From positions 1-14,486 of the forward strand of contig CAMLMA010000035.1 in NCBI GenBank assembly GCA_946481065.1: 14,486 bases of DNA, given 5' to 3'. The stretch comes from an uncultured Nitrosomonadales bacterium. Lineage in GTDB: Bacteria; Pseudomonadota; Gammaproteobacteria; Burkholderiales; Methylophilaceae. Position 1 is the stretch's first letter, and each line of letters begins with the position of its first letter. Shown piece after piece: positions 7,185-14,486 of this stretch. A program made the translations under genes and the position numbers. The notes beneath the pieces are model-generated. The model searched no databases. It was not told the origin of the DNA and worked only from the letters and a program-made list of their open reading frames with translations.

Positions 7185-7196
7185 GAACATAGATAC

Positions 7197-7808
7197 ATGA
7201 GCGCCCGTCTGAAAAAACTCGAAGAACACCTCAGGCTTGCCCTGGGCGATCAGCTGTCCAGGCTGACCTCGGCGGTGGGTGAGATAACGATCGAATGCAA
7301 GGCGGCCGACCTGCTGTCCGTGTGTCAGACCTTGCGTGACCATGCGGAGCTCAAGTTCGAGCAGTTGGTCGACCTCTGCGGTGTCGATTATGCCGATTAC
7401 GGCGACGGGCGCTGGGAAGGTTTGCGCTTCGCTGTCGTCTATCATTTCCTGTCGGTGAGCCTCAATCAGCGCGTGCGCTTGCGCGTGTTCGCCGCGGATG
7501 AGGATTTCCCGGTGCTGCCGACCGCGGTCAATCTTTGGCCTGCCGCCAACTGGTTCGAGCGCGAGGCGTTCGATCTTTACGGCATCATGTTCGACGGTCA
7601 TCCCGATCTGCGCCGTCTGCTTACGGACTATGGTTTTGTCGGTCATCCGTTCAGGAAGGACTTCCCCATGATCGGCAACGTCGAGATGCGCTACGATCCC
7701 GAGCAGCAGCGCGTCATCTATCAGCCTGTGACGATCGATCCGCGCAACAACGTGCCGCGCGTCATCCGCGAAGAGGGATTCCACGAGGAAGGCTTCCGCA
7801 ATGGCTGA
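7197..7808 (+). CDS. nuoC: NADH-quinone oxidoreductase subunit C (30 kDa)
   Basis: NuoC is a structural subunit of the connecting arm that packs against NuoD and holds no cofactor. The protein has 203 residues. The 30-kDa signature is clear at 119-156: [20 protein letters not shown] followed by [25 protein letters not shown] (60-65) is another conserved block. NuoC is a separate gene here, not fused to NuoD as in E. coli. Its stop overlaps the nuoD start by 8 bases (ATGGCTGA), so translation is probably coupled. The Shine-Dalgarno before its ATG is weak. Confidence 0.97.
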   Translation: MSARLKKLEEHLRLALGDQLSRLTSAVGEITIECKAADLLSVCQTLRDHAELKFEQLVDLCGVDYADYGDGRWEGLRFAVVYHFLSVSLNQRVRLRVFAADEDFPVLPTAVNLWPAANWFEREAFDLYGIMFDGHPDLRRLLTDYGFVGHPFRKDFPMIGNVEMRYDPEQQRVIYQPVTIDPRNNVPRVIREEGFHEEGFRNG

Positions 7809-9054
7809 GATTCGCAATTACACCATGAACTTCGGGCCGCAGCACCCGGCGGCACACGGCGTCCTGCGTCTCGTGCTGGAGCTCGACGGTGAAGTCATCC
7901 AGCGTGCCGATCCGCATATCGGCCTGCTGCATCGTGCGACGGAGAAGCTCGCCGAAAACCGTACTTATCTGCAGTCGGTGCCGTATATGGACCGCCTGGA
8001 CTACGTGTCCATGATGTCCAACGAGCATGCCTATGTCATGGCGATCGAGAAGCTGCTGGGACTCGATGTGCCGATCCGCGCCCAATATATCCGTGTGATG
8101 TTCGACGAGATCACGCGTGTGCTCAACCATTTGCTTTGGCTGGGCGCGCACGCACTCGACGTCGGCGCCATGACGGTATTCCTGTATGCCTTCCGCGAAC
8201 GTGAGGACTTGTTCGATTGCTATGAGGCTGTCTCCGGTGCCCGCATGCACGCGGCCTACTACCGTCCGGGTGGTGTCTATCGTGATCTGCCGGGCCGCAT
8301 GCCGCAATACGAGGAATCCCCGCTGCGCAGCAAGGATGACGTCAAGCGTCTGAATGAGAACCGTCAAGGCTCGCTGCTCGATTTCATCGAGGATTTCACC
8401 AACCGCTTCCCTGGTTATGTCGACGAGTACGAGACGCTGCTCACCGATAATCGTATCTGGAAGCAGCGTACCGTGGGTATCGGCGTCGTGTCGCCGGAGC
8501 GTGCTCTGGCGCTGGGACTCTCCGGCCCGATGCTCCGTGGTTCCGGCTTTGCCTGGGATCTGCGCAAGAAGCAGCCCTACGAAGTCTATGACAAGCTGGA
8601 TTTCGATATCCCGGTCGGCGTCAACGGCGACTGCTATGACCGCTACCTGGTGCGCATCGAAGAGATGCGTCAATCCAACCGTATCATCAAGCAGTGTATC
8701 GACTGGCTGCGCAAGAACCCGGGCCCGGTCATCACCGACAACACCAAGGTCGCGCCGCCGAATCGCGAAGGCATGAAGCAGGACATGGAAGCGCTGATCC
8801 ATCACTTCAAGCTGTTCACCGAGGGCTTTCATATCCCGGCCGGCGAAGCGTATGCGGCGGTCGAGCATCCCAAGGGCGAGTTCGGCATCTACCTGATCTC
8901 TGATGGAGCGAACAAGCCTTACCGCCTCAAGATCCGTGCGCCGGGTTTCCCGCATCTGGCGGCGCTGGATGAGATGACGCGTGGCCACATGATCGCTGAT
9001 CTGGTCGCGATCATCGGCACGCAAGACATTGTATTCGGCGAGATAGACCGATGA
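7801..9054 (+). CDS. nuoD: NADH-quinone oxidoreductase subunit D (49 kDa)
   Basis: NuoD forms most of the quinone-binding pocket, together with NuoB and NuoH, and descends from the large subunit of [NiFe] hydrogenases. The protein has 417 residues, as usual. The quinone-contact residues, by comparison with Thermus Nqo4, correspond to His19 (in [10 protein letters not shown]) and Tyr68 (in MDRLDYVSM). Other blocks are [20 protein letters not shown] (39-58) and the C-terminal end DIVFGEIDR. The hydrogenase metal cysteines are absent, as expected. The stop overlaps a downstream ATG by ATGA (9051-9054), which begins the small frame described separately. Confidence 0.98.
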   Translation: MAEIRNYTMNFGPQHPAAHGVLRLVLELDGEVIQRADPHIGLLHRATEKLAENRTYLQSVPYMDRLDYVSMMSNEHAYVMAIEKLLGLDVPIRAQYIRVMFDEITRVLNHLLWLGAHALDVGAMTVFLYAFREREDLFDCYEAVSGARMHAAYYRPGGVYRDLPGRMPQYEESPLRSKDDVKRLNENRQGSLLDFIEDFTNRFPGYVDEYETLLTDNRIWKQRTVGIGVVSPERALALGLSGPMLRGSGFAWDLRKKQPYEVYDKLDFDIPVGVNGDCYDRYLVRIEEMRQSNRIIKQCIDWLRKNPGPVITDNTKVAPPNREGMKQDMEALIHHFKLFTEGFHIPAGEAYAAVEHPKGEFGIYLISDGANKPYRLKIRAPGFPHLAALDEMTRGHMIADLVAIIGTQDIVFGEIDR

Positions 9055-9188
9055 GCATCGTCTTTCACACCGATACTTTGATGCTCGCTAGCGCGCAATC
9101 CTCGGATGCTGCTCTGTACGCTCCGGTTGCTTGCAAGCTTGCGCCGCGTCTCGGCGCGAAATACTCGCTCATCGGAAGTGGAATCTAG
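9051..9188 (+). CDS. Possible 45-residue small protein between nuoD and nuoE
   Basis: An ATG overlaps the nuoD stop (ATGA) and opens a frame of 45 codons. The frame ends in TAG 2 bases before the nuoE ATG, so it fills the gap exactly. The product begins [18 protein letters not shown] and ends YSLIGSGI. It has one Cys, no clear membrane helix and no domain I recognise. By hand count about 62% of its third positions are G or C, slightly above the first (about 56%) and second (about 53%) positions, which is weak support for coding. The Shine-Dalgarno is poor, so translation would rely on coupling to nuoD. A stop-free run of this length is not rare by chance in GC-rich DNA. The gap could instead be an untranslated spacer. 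Confidence 0.35.
   Translation: MSIVFHTDTLMLASAQSSDAALYAPVACKLAPRLGAKYSLIGSGI
9129..9138. repeat. 10-bp palindrome GCTTGCAAGC in nuoD-nuoE gap
   Basis: This is identical to the palindrome at 5641-5650. It is followed at once by a hairpin at 9139-9159: GCGCCG (9141-9146) pairs with CGGCGC (9152-9157) around CGTCT, and T-G and T-A pairs extend the stem outward. No T-run follows, so it is not a classic terminator. Confidence 0.4.
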
Positions 9189-9190
9189 TT

Positions 9191-9664
9191 ATGTTGTCCG
9201 CAGAATCAATTGCCAAGATCGAATACGAACTGACCAAATACCCGGCGGAGAACCGCCAGGCCGCAGTCATGTCGGCGTTGCGCATCGCGCAGACCGAAAA
9301 AGGCTGGTTGTCCAAGGAGACCATCGCCTGGGTCGCCGATTACCTGGGCATCCCGGCCATCGCCGCGCTTGAGGTCGCCACCTTCTACAACATGTACGAG
9401 CTCGAACCCATCGGCAAATACAAGATCACGGTCTGCACCAATATCTCCTGCATGCTGCGAGATTCGGACACTATCGTCGAGCACCTGAACAACAAGCTCG
9501 GCATTGGCTTCAACGAGACCACCCCGGACGGCAAGTTCACGCTGAAAGAGGGCGAGTGCATGGGCACCTGCGGCGGCGCGCCGTTGTTCCATATCAACAA
9601 CACGCGCATGTGCGAGTTCCTGACCCCGGAAAAGGTCGATGCGATCCTGGAGGAGCTGGAATAA
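9191..9664 (+). CDS. nuoE: NADH-quinone oxidoreductase subunit E (24 kDa, N1a)
   Basis: NuoE is part of the NADH-dehydrogenase module and holds the [2Fe-2S] cluster N1a in a thioredoxin-like fold. With the ATG at 9191 it has 157 residues, normal for the family. Cluster ligands are Cys82 and Cys87 (VCTNISCML) and Cys123 and Cys127 ([11 protein letters not shown]). The N-terminal helical domain includes [18 protein letters not shown] and [14 protein letters not shown] at 9131 could extend the frame by 20 residues, but that segment is not like NuoE, so I chose the ATG. The stop overlaps the nuoF start by one base (TAATG). Confidence 0.97.
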   Translation: MLSAESIAKIEYELTKYPAENRQAAVMSALRIAQTEKGWLSKETIAWVADYLGIPAIAALEVATFYNMYELEPIGKYKITVCTNISCMLRDSDTIVEHLNNKLGIGFNETTPDGKFTLKEGECMGTCGGAPLFHINNTRMCEFLTPEKVDAILEELE

Positions 9665-11016
9665 TGGCGACCTACAAACCCGTGATCGCGCACAATCTCG
9701 ACAAGCAAACGCTGGTGACGCTGCGCACCATCAAGGAGGCACAGCCGCATACGCTGGAAACCTACGTCAAGCTGGGGGGCTATGCGCAATTGAAACGCAT
9801 CGTCACCGAGAAGATGAAAGCCACCGACATCATCACCCAGGTCAAATTGTCGAACCTGCGTGGCCGCGGCGGCGCAGGCTTCCCCACCGGCCTCAAATGG
9901 AGCTTCATGCCGCGCTACTTCGATGGCACCAAGTACCTCGTCTGCAATACAGACGAAGGCGAACCGGGCACCTTCAAGGATCGCGACATCATCCGTTACA
10001 ACCCGCACCAGCTCATCGAAGGCATGGCCATCGCCGCCTATACGCTGGGCGCGCGCGTCGGCTACAACTACATCCATGGCGAGATCTGGGAAGACTACGA
10101 GATCTTCGAGGAGGCGCTGGCTGAAGCCCGCAAAGCCGGCTTCCTGGGCGAGAACCTGTTCGGCACCAATTTCAGTTTCGACCTGTATGCCGTGCATGGT
10201 TATGGCGCTTACATCTGCGGCGAAGAGACCGCGCTGATCGAGTCGATCGAAGGCAAGAAGGGCCAGCCACGCTTCAAGCCGCCTTTCCCGGCGAGCTATG
10301 GGGTCTTCGGTAAACCGACCAACGTCAACAACACGGAATCCTACGCGTCGATCCCCTGGATCCTGGAGCACGGCGGTCTGGCTTTCCAGGAGTTGGGCGT
10401 GCCCAACTCTGGCGGCACCAAGATATTCTCGGTCTCTGGGCATATCGAGAAACCCGGTAATTATGAAGTGCGGATGGGTATGCCATTCACCGAGCTGCTG
10501 GAGATGGTCGGCGGTATCTGGAAAGGTCGTAAGCTCAAGGCGGTGATCCCTGGAGGTCCATCGACGGCAGTGATGCCGGCCTCGGCCATCATGGGCGCGA
10601 CCCTGGATTACGATGGGCTTTCCAAGGCGGGTTCCAGTTTGGGCGCAGGTTCCATGATCATCATGGACGAGACCACCTGCATGGTGAAGACACTGAAGCG
10701 GTTGTCCTATTTCTTCTTTGAGGAATCCTGCGGCCAGTGCACGCCTTGTCGTGAAGGCACGGGCTGGCTCTATCGCGTGATCAACCGCATCACCAATGGG
10801 CAAGGGCGCATGGAAGACCTCGATCTCCTGACCGATGTCAGCGGCAACATCTCCGGTCGCACCATCTGTGCGCTGGGCGATGCCGCAGCGACCCCGGTGC
10901 TGAGTTTCATCAAGCATTTCCGGCCTGAGTTCGAGTACTACATCCAGCATGGCCGCAGCATGGTCGAGGATGGCGTGACGATGGAAAGCCTGCAGAAAGA
11001 AACGGTGGAGGCCTGA
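9664..11016 (+). CDS. nuoF: NADH-quinone oxidoreductase subunit F (51 kDa; FMN, NADH and N3)
   Basis: NuoF binds NADH and FMN and starts electron flow through complex I. The product has 450 residues. The FMN/NADH-binding glycine-rich blocks are [17 protein letters not shown] (65-81), [15 protein letters not shown] (95-109) and [18 protein letters not shown] (180-197). The [4Fe-4S] cluster N3 ligands are Cys356, Cys359 and Cys362 ([15 protein letters not shown]) plus Cys402 (TICALGDAA). A strong GGAGGAG (9649-9655) lies 8 bases before the ATG at 9664; the frame extends upstream, but only through nuoE in another reading frame. nuoG begins on the last base of its TGA, so nuoE-F-G are translationally linked. 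Confidence 0.98.
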   Translation: MATYKPVIAHNLDKQTLVTLRTIKEAQPHTLETYVKLGGYAQLKRIVTEKMKATDIITQVKLSNLRGRGGAGFPTGLKWSFMPRYFDGTKYLVCNTDEGEPGTFKDRDIIRYNPHQLIEGMAIAAYTLGARVGYNYIHGEIWEDYEIFEEALAEARKAGFLGENLFGTNFSFDLYAVHGYGAYICGEETALIESIEGKKGQPRFKPPFPASYGVFGKPTNVNNTESYASIPWILEHGGLAFQELGVPNSGGTKIFSVSGHIEKPGNYEVRMGMPFTELLEMVGGIWKGRKLKAVIPGGPSTAVMPASAIMGATLDYDGLSKAGSSLGAGSMIIMDETTCMVKTLKRLSYFFFEESCGQCTPCREGTGWLYRVINRITNGQGRMEDLDLLTDVSGNISGRTICALGDAAATPVLSFIKHFRPEFEYYIQHGRSMVEDGVTMESLQKETVEA

Positions 11017-13433
11017 TGTTAAAAGTTGAGATAGACGGCAAGCCGGTCGAAGTCGATCACGGCACCACCATCATCGATGCAGCCGACCAGCTCGGCATTG
11101 CTATCCCGCGTTTCTGCTACCACAAGAAACTGTCGGTCGCGGCCAACTGCCGCATGTGCCTGGTACAGGTCGAGAAGTTCGCCAAACCATTGCCTGCCTG
11201 CGCCACGCCTGTCGCCGACGGCATGAAGATCTTCACGCGCTCCAAGGCAGCGGTCGAGGCGCAGAAGAGTGTCATGGAGTTCCTGCTCATCAACCATCCG
11301 CTCGATTGCCCGATCTGCGATCAGGGTGGCGAGTGTGACCTGCAGGATATCGCTGTCGCTTACGGCGCACCCGCTTCGCGCTATGCCGAAGAGAAACGCG
11401 TAGTGTTGAACAAGAATATCGGCCCGCTGGTATCCACCGACATGACGCGCTGTATCCAGTGCACGCGCTGTGTGCGCTTCCTCAAGGAAGTCGGCGGCAT
11501 GATGGAGCTTGGTCTCATCAATCGCGGCGAGCACGCCGAGATCACCGCGTATGTCGACAAGAGTGTCGATTCCGAGCTTTCCGGCAATATCATCGATCTC
11601 TGCCCGGTTGGCGCATTGACCAGCAAGCCTTTCCGTTATTCCGCACGCAGCTGGGAGCTGACACGCCGTCCCTCGATCGCGCCGCACGATGGGTTGGGCT
11701 CGCAGATCGAAGTGCACGTCAAGGACAACAAGGTCATGCGCGTATTGCCGCGCGAGAAGGAAAGCATCAACGAATGTTGGCTGTCCGACCGTGACCGTTT
11801 CTCCTACGAAGGCCTCAATAGCGCCGACCGCCTCAAGGTGCCGATGATCAAGCACAACGGCGCCTGGCAGGAAACCGATTGGAAGACCGCGCTGGAATTC
11901 GCGGCTGGCCAGTTCAAGGACATCACCAACGAACACGGCGGTGAAGCGCTTGGCGTGCTGGTGTCGCCTAACAGCACCATGGAAGAGGGCTACCTGGCGA
12001 AAAAGATCGCCGAAGGCCTTGGCTCGCAGAACATCGATTACCGCGTACGGCAGACCGATTTCCGTCTGGACGGCAAACGTTTCGGCACGCCCTGGATGGG
12101 CTGCAATATCCCTGATGTGGAAGAGATGGACCGTATCCTGGTCATCGGCTCCAATCTGCGCAACGAACATCCGCTGCTGACACACCGCATTCGCAAGGCC
12201 GTCGCCAACGGCGCCGAACTCAGCGTCATCAGCCCGCTCGACAACGACCCGTTGATGCAGATCGCGCACAAGGTCATCGTACGGCCCAACGATATGGTCA
12301 ACGTGCTGGCGCAAGTGCTGAAGGCGATGTCCGGCCTGCAAAAACTGTCGTTACGGCTACCGACCTCGCTCAACCAGCTCCTGGAAGATATCCGCGTGCG
12401 CGACAACACGCAGGCCATCGCCGAGAGCCTGGTGGGTATGGGCAAGCTGTATGACCTGATCTCGCCCAAGACAGGCATCTTCGTCGGCAATATCGCGCTC
12501 AATGATCCGCGTTTCACCGAGATGTTCAGCCTGGCGGAAGCCATGGCCGGCATCAGCGGCGCCATCCTGGGCCTCATTCCCGCCGGCGCCAACAATACCG
12601 GCCAGCACCTCATGGGCGTGATGCCTGGGCCGCAAGGCATGCATGCACGCGCGATGCTGGAGATTCCGCGCAAGGCCTATCTGCTGGTCAATCTCGAGCC
12701 CGAACTCGACTGCCATAACGGTGCCGCGGCACGCCGCGCCATGCAGCAGGCGGAATGCGTCGTGGCGTTGACCATGTACAAATCCGAAGCGCTGGAAGAC
12801 GCCGACGTGCTGCTGCCGATCGCGCCGTTCACCGAGACTTCCGGCACCTTGATGAGCATGGAAGGCCGCGTACAGAGTTTTGCCGCTGTCACCCGACCCT
12901 TGGGTGAATGCCGACCAGGCTGGAAGGTGCTGCGTGTGCTGGGCAATACGCTAGGTCTGTCTGGTTTCGATTTCGACAGTAGCGAAGCCGTCAAGAATGC
13001 CATCTTCGGCGGCGAGAAGCCATCTGCCGTGGTCTGGCGCAGTCTTAACAATAACCTGAAGGAGTTGGTCGAGATCGAGGTCAAGATCAAGTCCGACGGC
13101 CTGCAACGTATCGGCGAAGTGCCGCAATACCAGGCCGACCCGATCGTGCGTCGTTCGCCACCGCTACAGAAGACCAAGTACAACCTGGTGCCGATGGCGC
13201 GCATGCATAGCAAGCAAGCCGAGGCGCTCGGCCTTGCCGCAGGCGACAGCGTGCTGGTGAAGCAGGGCGAAGGCAGTGCGATCCTCAAGGTGCGTATCGA
13301 CAACCATGTGGCCATGGGCTGCGTGCGCATCCAGGCCGCCAGCCCCGTGACCGCCAGCCTGGGCGAGCTCATGGGCGACATCACGGTCGAAAAGATCGCT
13401 GTTGAGCAAGCCAGTAGCGAGGCGGTCGCATGA
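11016..13433 (+). CDS. nuoG: NADH-quinone oxidoreductase subunit G (75 kDa; N1b, N4, N5)
   Basis: NuoG relays electrons from the NADH module through three Fe-S clusters. The product has 805 residues. The N-terminal ferredoxin domain binds [2Fe-2S] N1b through Cys34, Cys45, Cys48 and Cys62. The cluster N5 ligands are His94, Cys98, Cys101 and Cys107 ([19 protein letters not shown]). N4 is held by Cys146, Cys149, Cys152 and Cys196 ([11 protein letters not shown] and DLCPVGA). The rest (about 213-805) is a molybdopterin-oxidoreductase-like domain without catalytic function in this family. The extra N7 cysteines found in E. coli NuoG are absent: the equivalent stretch reads [15 protein letters not shown] lies 4 bases before the start, which overlaps the nuoF stop by one base. 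The nuoH start overlaps its stop by four bases. Confidence 0.98.
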   Translation: MLKVEIDGKPVEVDHGTTIIDAADQLGIAIPRFCYHKKLSVAANCRMCLVQVEKFAKPLPACATPVADGMKIFTRSKAAVEAQKSVMEFLLINHPLDCPICDQGGECDLQDIAVAYGAPASRYAEEKRVVLNKNIGPLVSTDMTRCIQCTRCVRFLKEVGGMMELGLINRGEHAEITAYVDKSVDSELSGNIIDLCPVGALTSKPFRYSARSWELTRRPSIAPHDGLGSQIEVHVKDNKVMRVLPREKESINECWLSDRDRFSYEGLNSADRLKVPMIKHNGAWQETDWKTALEFAAGQFKDITNEHGGEALGVLVSPNSTMEEGYLAKKIAEGLGSQNIDYRVRQTDFRLDGKRFGTPWMGCNIPDVEEMDRILVIGSNLRNEHPLLTHRIRKAVANGAELSVISPLDNDPLMQIAHKVIVRPNDMVNVLAQVLKAMSGLQKLSLRLPTSLNQLLEDIRVRDNTQAIAESLVGMGKLYDLISPKTGIFVGNIALNDPRFTEMFSLAEAMAGISGAILGLIPAGANNTGQHLMGVMPGPQGMHARAMLEIPRKAYLLVNLEPELDCHNGAAARRAMQQAECVVALTMYKSEALEDADVLLPIAPFTETSGTLMSMEGRVQSFAAVTRPLGECRPGWKVLRVLGNTLGLSGFDFDSSEAVKNAIFGGEKPSAVVWRSLNNNLKELVEIEVKIKSDGLQRIGEVPQYQADPIVRRSPPLQKTKYNLVPMARMHSKQAEALGLAAGDSVLVKQGEGSAILKVRIDNHVAMGCVRIQAASPVTASLGELMGDITVEKIAVEQASSEAVA

Positions 13434-14473
13434 TGGACTTCTTCGCGCAACTCTTCGGCGCTTACTGGCCGCAGGTGCAGCTGACGGTCTGGACGCTGAT
13501 CAAGATCGTCGCCATCGTCGCCCCGCTGATGGGGGCGGTCGCCTACCTGACGCTGGCTGAACGCAAGGTCATCGGCTTCATGCAGGTTCGTATCGGCCCG
13601 AATCGCGTGGGTTATTTCGGCCTGTTGCAACCGATCGCCGACGGCCTGAAGTTGCTGACCAAAGAGATCATCCTGCCGACGGCGTCGAACAAGGCGCTGT
13701 TCCTGCTCGGCCCCATCCTTGCCATCGCGCCCGCGTTCGCGGCCTGGGCGGTGGTGCCGTTTGATGCTGAACTCATTCTGGCCGACGTCGATGCCGGTTT
13801 GCTGTACATCCTGGCCATGACCTCGGTCGCCGTTTATGGCGTCATCATCGCCGGCTGGGCTTCCAACTCCAAATATGCGTTCCTGGGTTCCTTGCGTTCC
13901 GCGGCACAGATCGTCTCTTACGAGATCGCCATGGGCTTCGCCCTCGTCGGCGTGCTGATGAGCGCCGGTAGCCTCAACCTGGGCAAGATCGTGGTGGCGC
14001 AGGCTGGCGGGTTGCACCAGTGGTACCTGTGGCCCTTGTTCCCGCTGTTCATCGTCTATTTCATCAGCGCCGTGGCCGAGACCAACCGCGCACCGTTCGA
14101 CGTCGCCGAAGGCGAGTCGGAGATCGTCGCCGGTTTCCATGTCGAATACTCCGGCATGGCGTTCGCTGTGTTCTTCCTGGCTGAATACGCCAACATGATG
14201 CTGGTGTCGGTACTGGCGGCGGTGATGTTCCTCGGCGGCTGGCAGCCGCTGTTCGATGTCGCGCCATTCACCTGGATCCCCGGCTTCGTCTGGTTGCTGC
14301 TCAAGGTCGGTTTCCTGCTGTTCTGTTTCCTCTGGTTCCGTGCCACCTTCCCGCGCTATCGCTATGACCAGATCATGCGTCTGGGCTGGAAGGTGTTCAT
14401 CCCGATCACGCTGGTCTGGATCGTCGTCGTCGGCGCCATGATGCAGACGCCATGGGCGTATCTATTCCACTAA
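13430..14473 (+). CDS. nuoH: NADH-quinone oxidoreductase subunit H
   Basis: NuoH is a membrane subunit (347 residues, about eight helices) that forms the entry tunnel for quinone and couples its reduction to proton pumping. Conserved blocks are [19 protein letters not shown] (43-61), SYEIAMGF (163-170) and the acidic loop [20 protein letters not shown] (216-235), followed by [21 protein letters not shown]. The start is ATGATG overlapping the nuoG stop (ATGA); either ATG (13430 or 13433) could be used, with GAGG (13419-13422) upstream. The C-terminus ends PWAYLFH, and the last codons lie within an 11-bp tandem duplication. nuoI is expected just beyond the window. Confidence 0.98.
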   Translation: MMDFFAQLFGAYWPQVQLTVWTLIKIVAIVAPLMGAVAYLTLAERKVIGFMQVRIGPNRVGYFGLLQPIADGLKLLTKEIILPTASNKALFLLGPILAIAPAFAAWAVVPFDAELILADVDAGLLYILAMTSVAVYGVIIAGWASNSKYAFLGSLRSAAQIVSYEIAMGFALVGVLMSAGSLNLGKIVVAQAGGLHQWYLWPLFPLFIVYFISAVAETNRAPFDVAEGESEIVAGFHVEYSGMAFAVFFLAEYANMMLVSVLAAVMFLGGWQPLFDVAPFTWIPGFVWLLLKVGFLLFCFLWFRATFPRYRYDQIMRLGWKVFIPITLVWIVVVGAMMQTPWAYLFH

Positions 14474-14484
14474 TATTCCACTAA
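14463..14484 (+). repeat. 11-bp perfect tandem duplication across nuoH stop
   Basis: TATTCCACTAA occurs twice with no spacer (14463-14473 and 14474-14484). The first copy encodes the end of NuoH and its TAA. The second copy lies after the stop and ends in TAAGG, which may supply the ribosome-binding site of the next gene. Confidence 0.8.
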
Positions 14485-14486
14485 GG

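Noticed and set aside
9131..9190. TTG start extending NuoE by 20 residues
   Set aside because: The added residues do not resemble NuoE. The ATG at 9191 gives the normal family length and N-terminus.
9385..10950. Long open frame on the minus strand opposite nuoE and nuoF
   Set aside because: It is a composition shadow of the real genes and has no recognisable motif.
11676..11800. Possible loss of an Fe-S cluster in NuoG (no N7 cysteines)
   Set aside because: Most bacterial and all mitochondrial homologues lack N7, so this is normal.
12677..14140. Long open frame on the minus strand across the nuoG-nuoH junction
   Set aside because: It spans two secure genes on the other strand and its translation is low-complexity, rich in Arg, Asp, Gln and Ser. 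The same applies to the antisense frames at 11019-12341, 7762-9024 and 2138-2974.

Overview
The window is ordinary chromosome of a GC-rich proteobacterium, most likely a betaproteobacterium of the Nitrosomonadales type. This placement is inferred from protein style and gene order: recJ-tpiA-secG-tRNA-Leu running straight into nuoABCDEFGH, an RpfE-family gene beside recJ, and betaproteobacterial-looking NuoA and SecG. I see no mobile element, CRISPR array, phage gene or toxin cassette.

Layout. On the minus strand (1-2112) sixA, a phosphohistidine phosphatase, is followed 10 bp later by a TonB-dependent outer-membrane receptor that runs off the left edge, so its C-terminal barrel is missing. 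A 67-bp divergent intergenic region (2113-2179) holds two small dyads. Everything from 2180 to the right edge is on the plus strand: an RpfE/phosphoglycerate-mutase-like gene, recJ, tpiA and secG, all tightly packed; a tRNA-Leu with anticodon GAG; then nuoA, nuoB, nuoC, nuoD, nuoE, nuoF, nuoG and nuoH of the proton-pumping NADH:quinone oxidoreductase (complex I). The rest of the nuo operon (nuoI onward) should follow to the right.

How the genes work together. NuoE, NuoF and NuoG form the NADH-oxidising arm (FMN, N1a, N3, N1b, N5 and N4 clusters). NuoB, NuoC and NuoD form the connecting arm (N2 cluster and quinone site). NuoA and NuoH begin the membrane arm. All visible Fe-S ligands are present. 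Most nuo junctions overlap by 1 to 8 bases, which suggests translational coupling. Two junctions differ: nuoA-nuoB (167 bp, with a T/G-rich stretch) and nuoD-nuoE (136 bp). The nuoD-nuoE gap is exactly filled by a 45-codon reading frame that overlaps the nuoD stop and ends 2 bases before nuoE.

The best leads are this possible small protein between nuoD and nuoE, the nuoA-nuoB spacer, a hairpin just ahead of nuoA, a recurring GCTTG/CAAGC dyad in three junctions, a substituted phosphate-binding loop in TpiA, a perfect TATAAT in the 3' end of recJ, and an 11-bp tandem duplication across the nuoH stop. I do not see a clear new multi-gene system.
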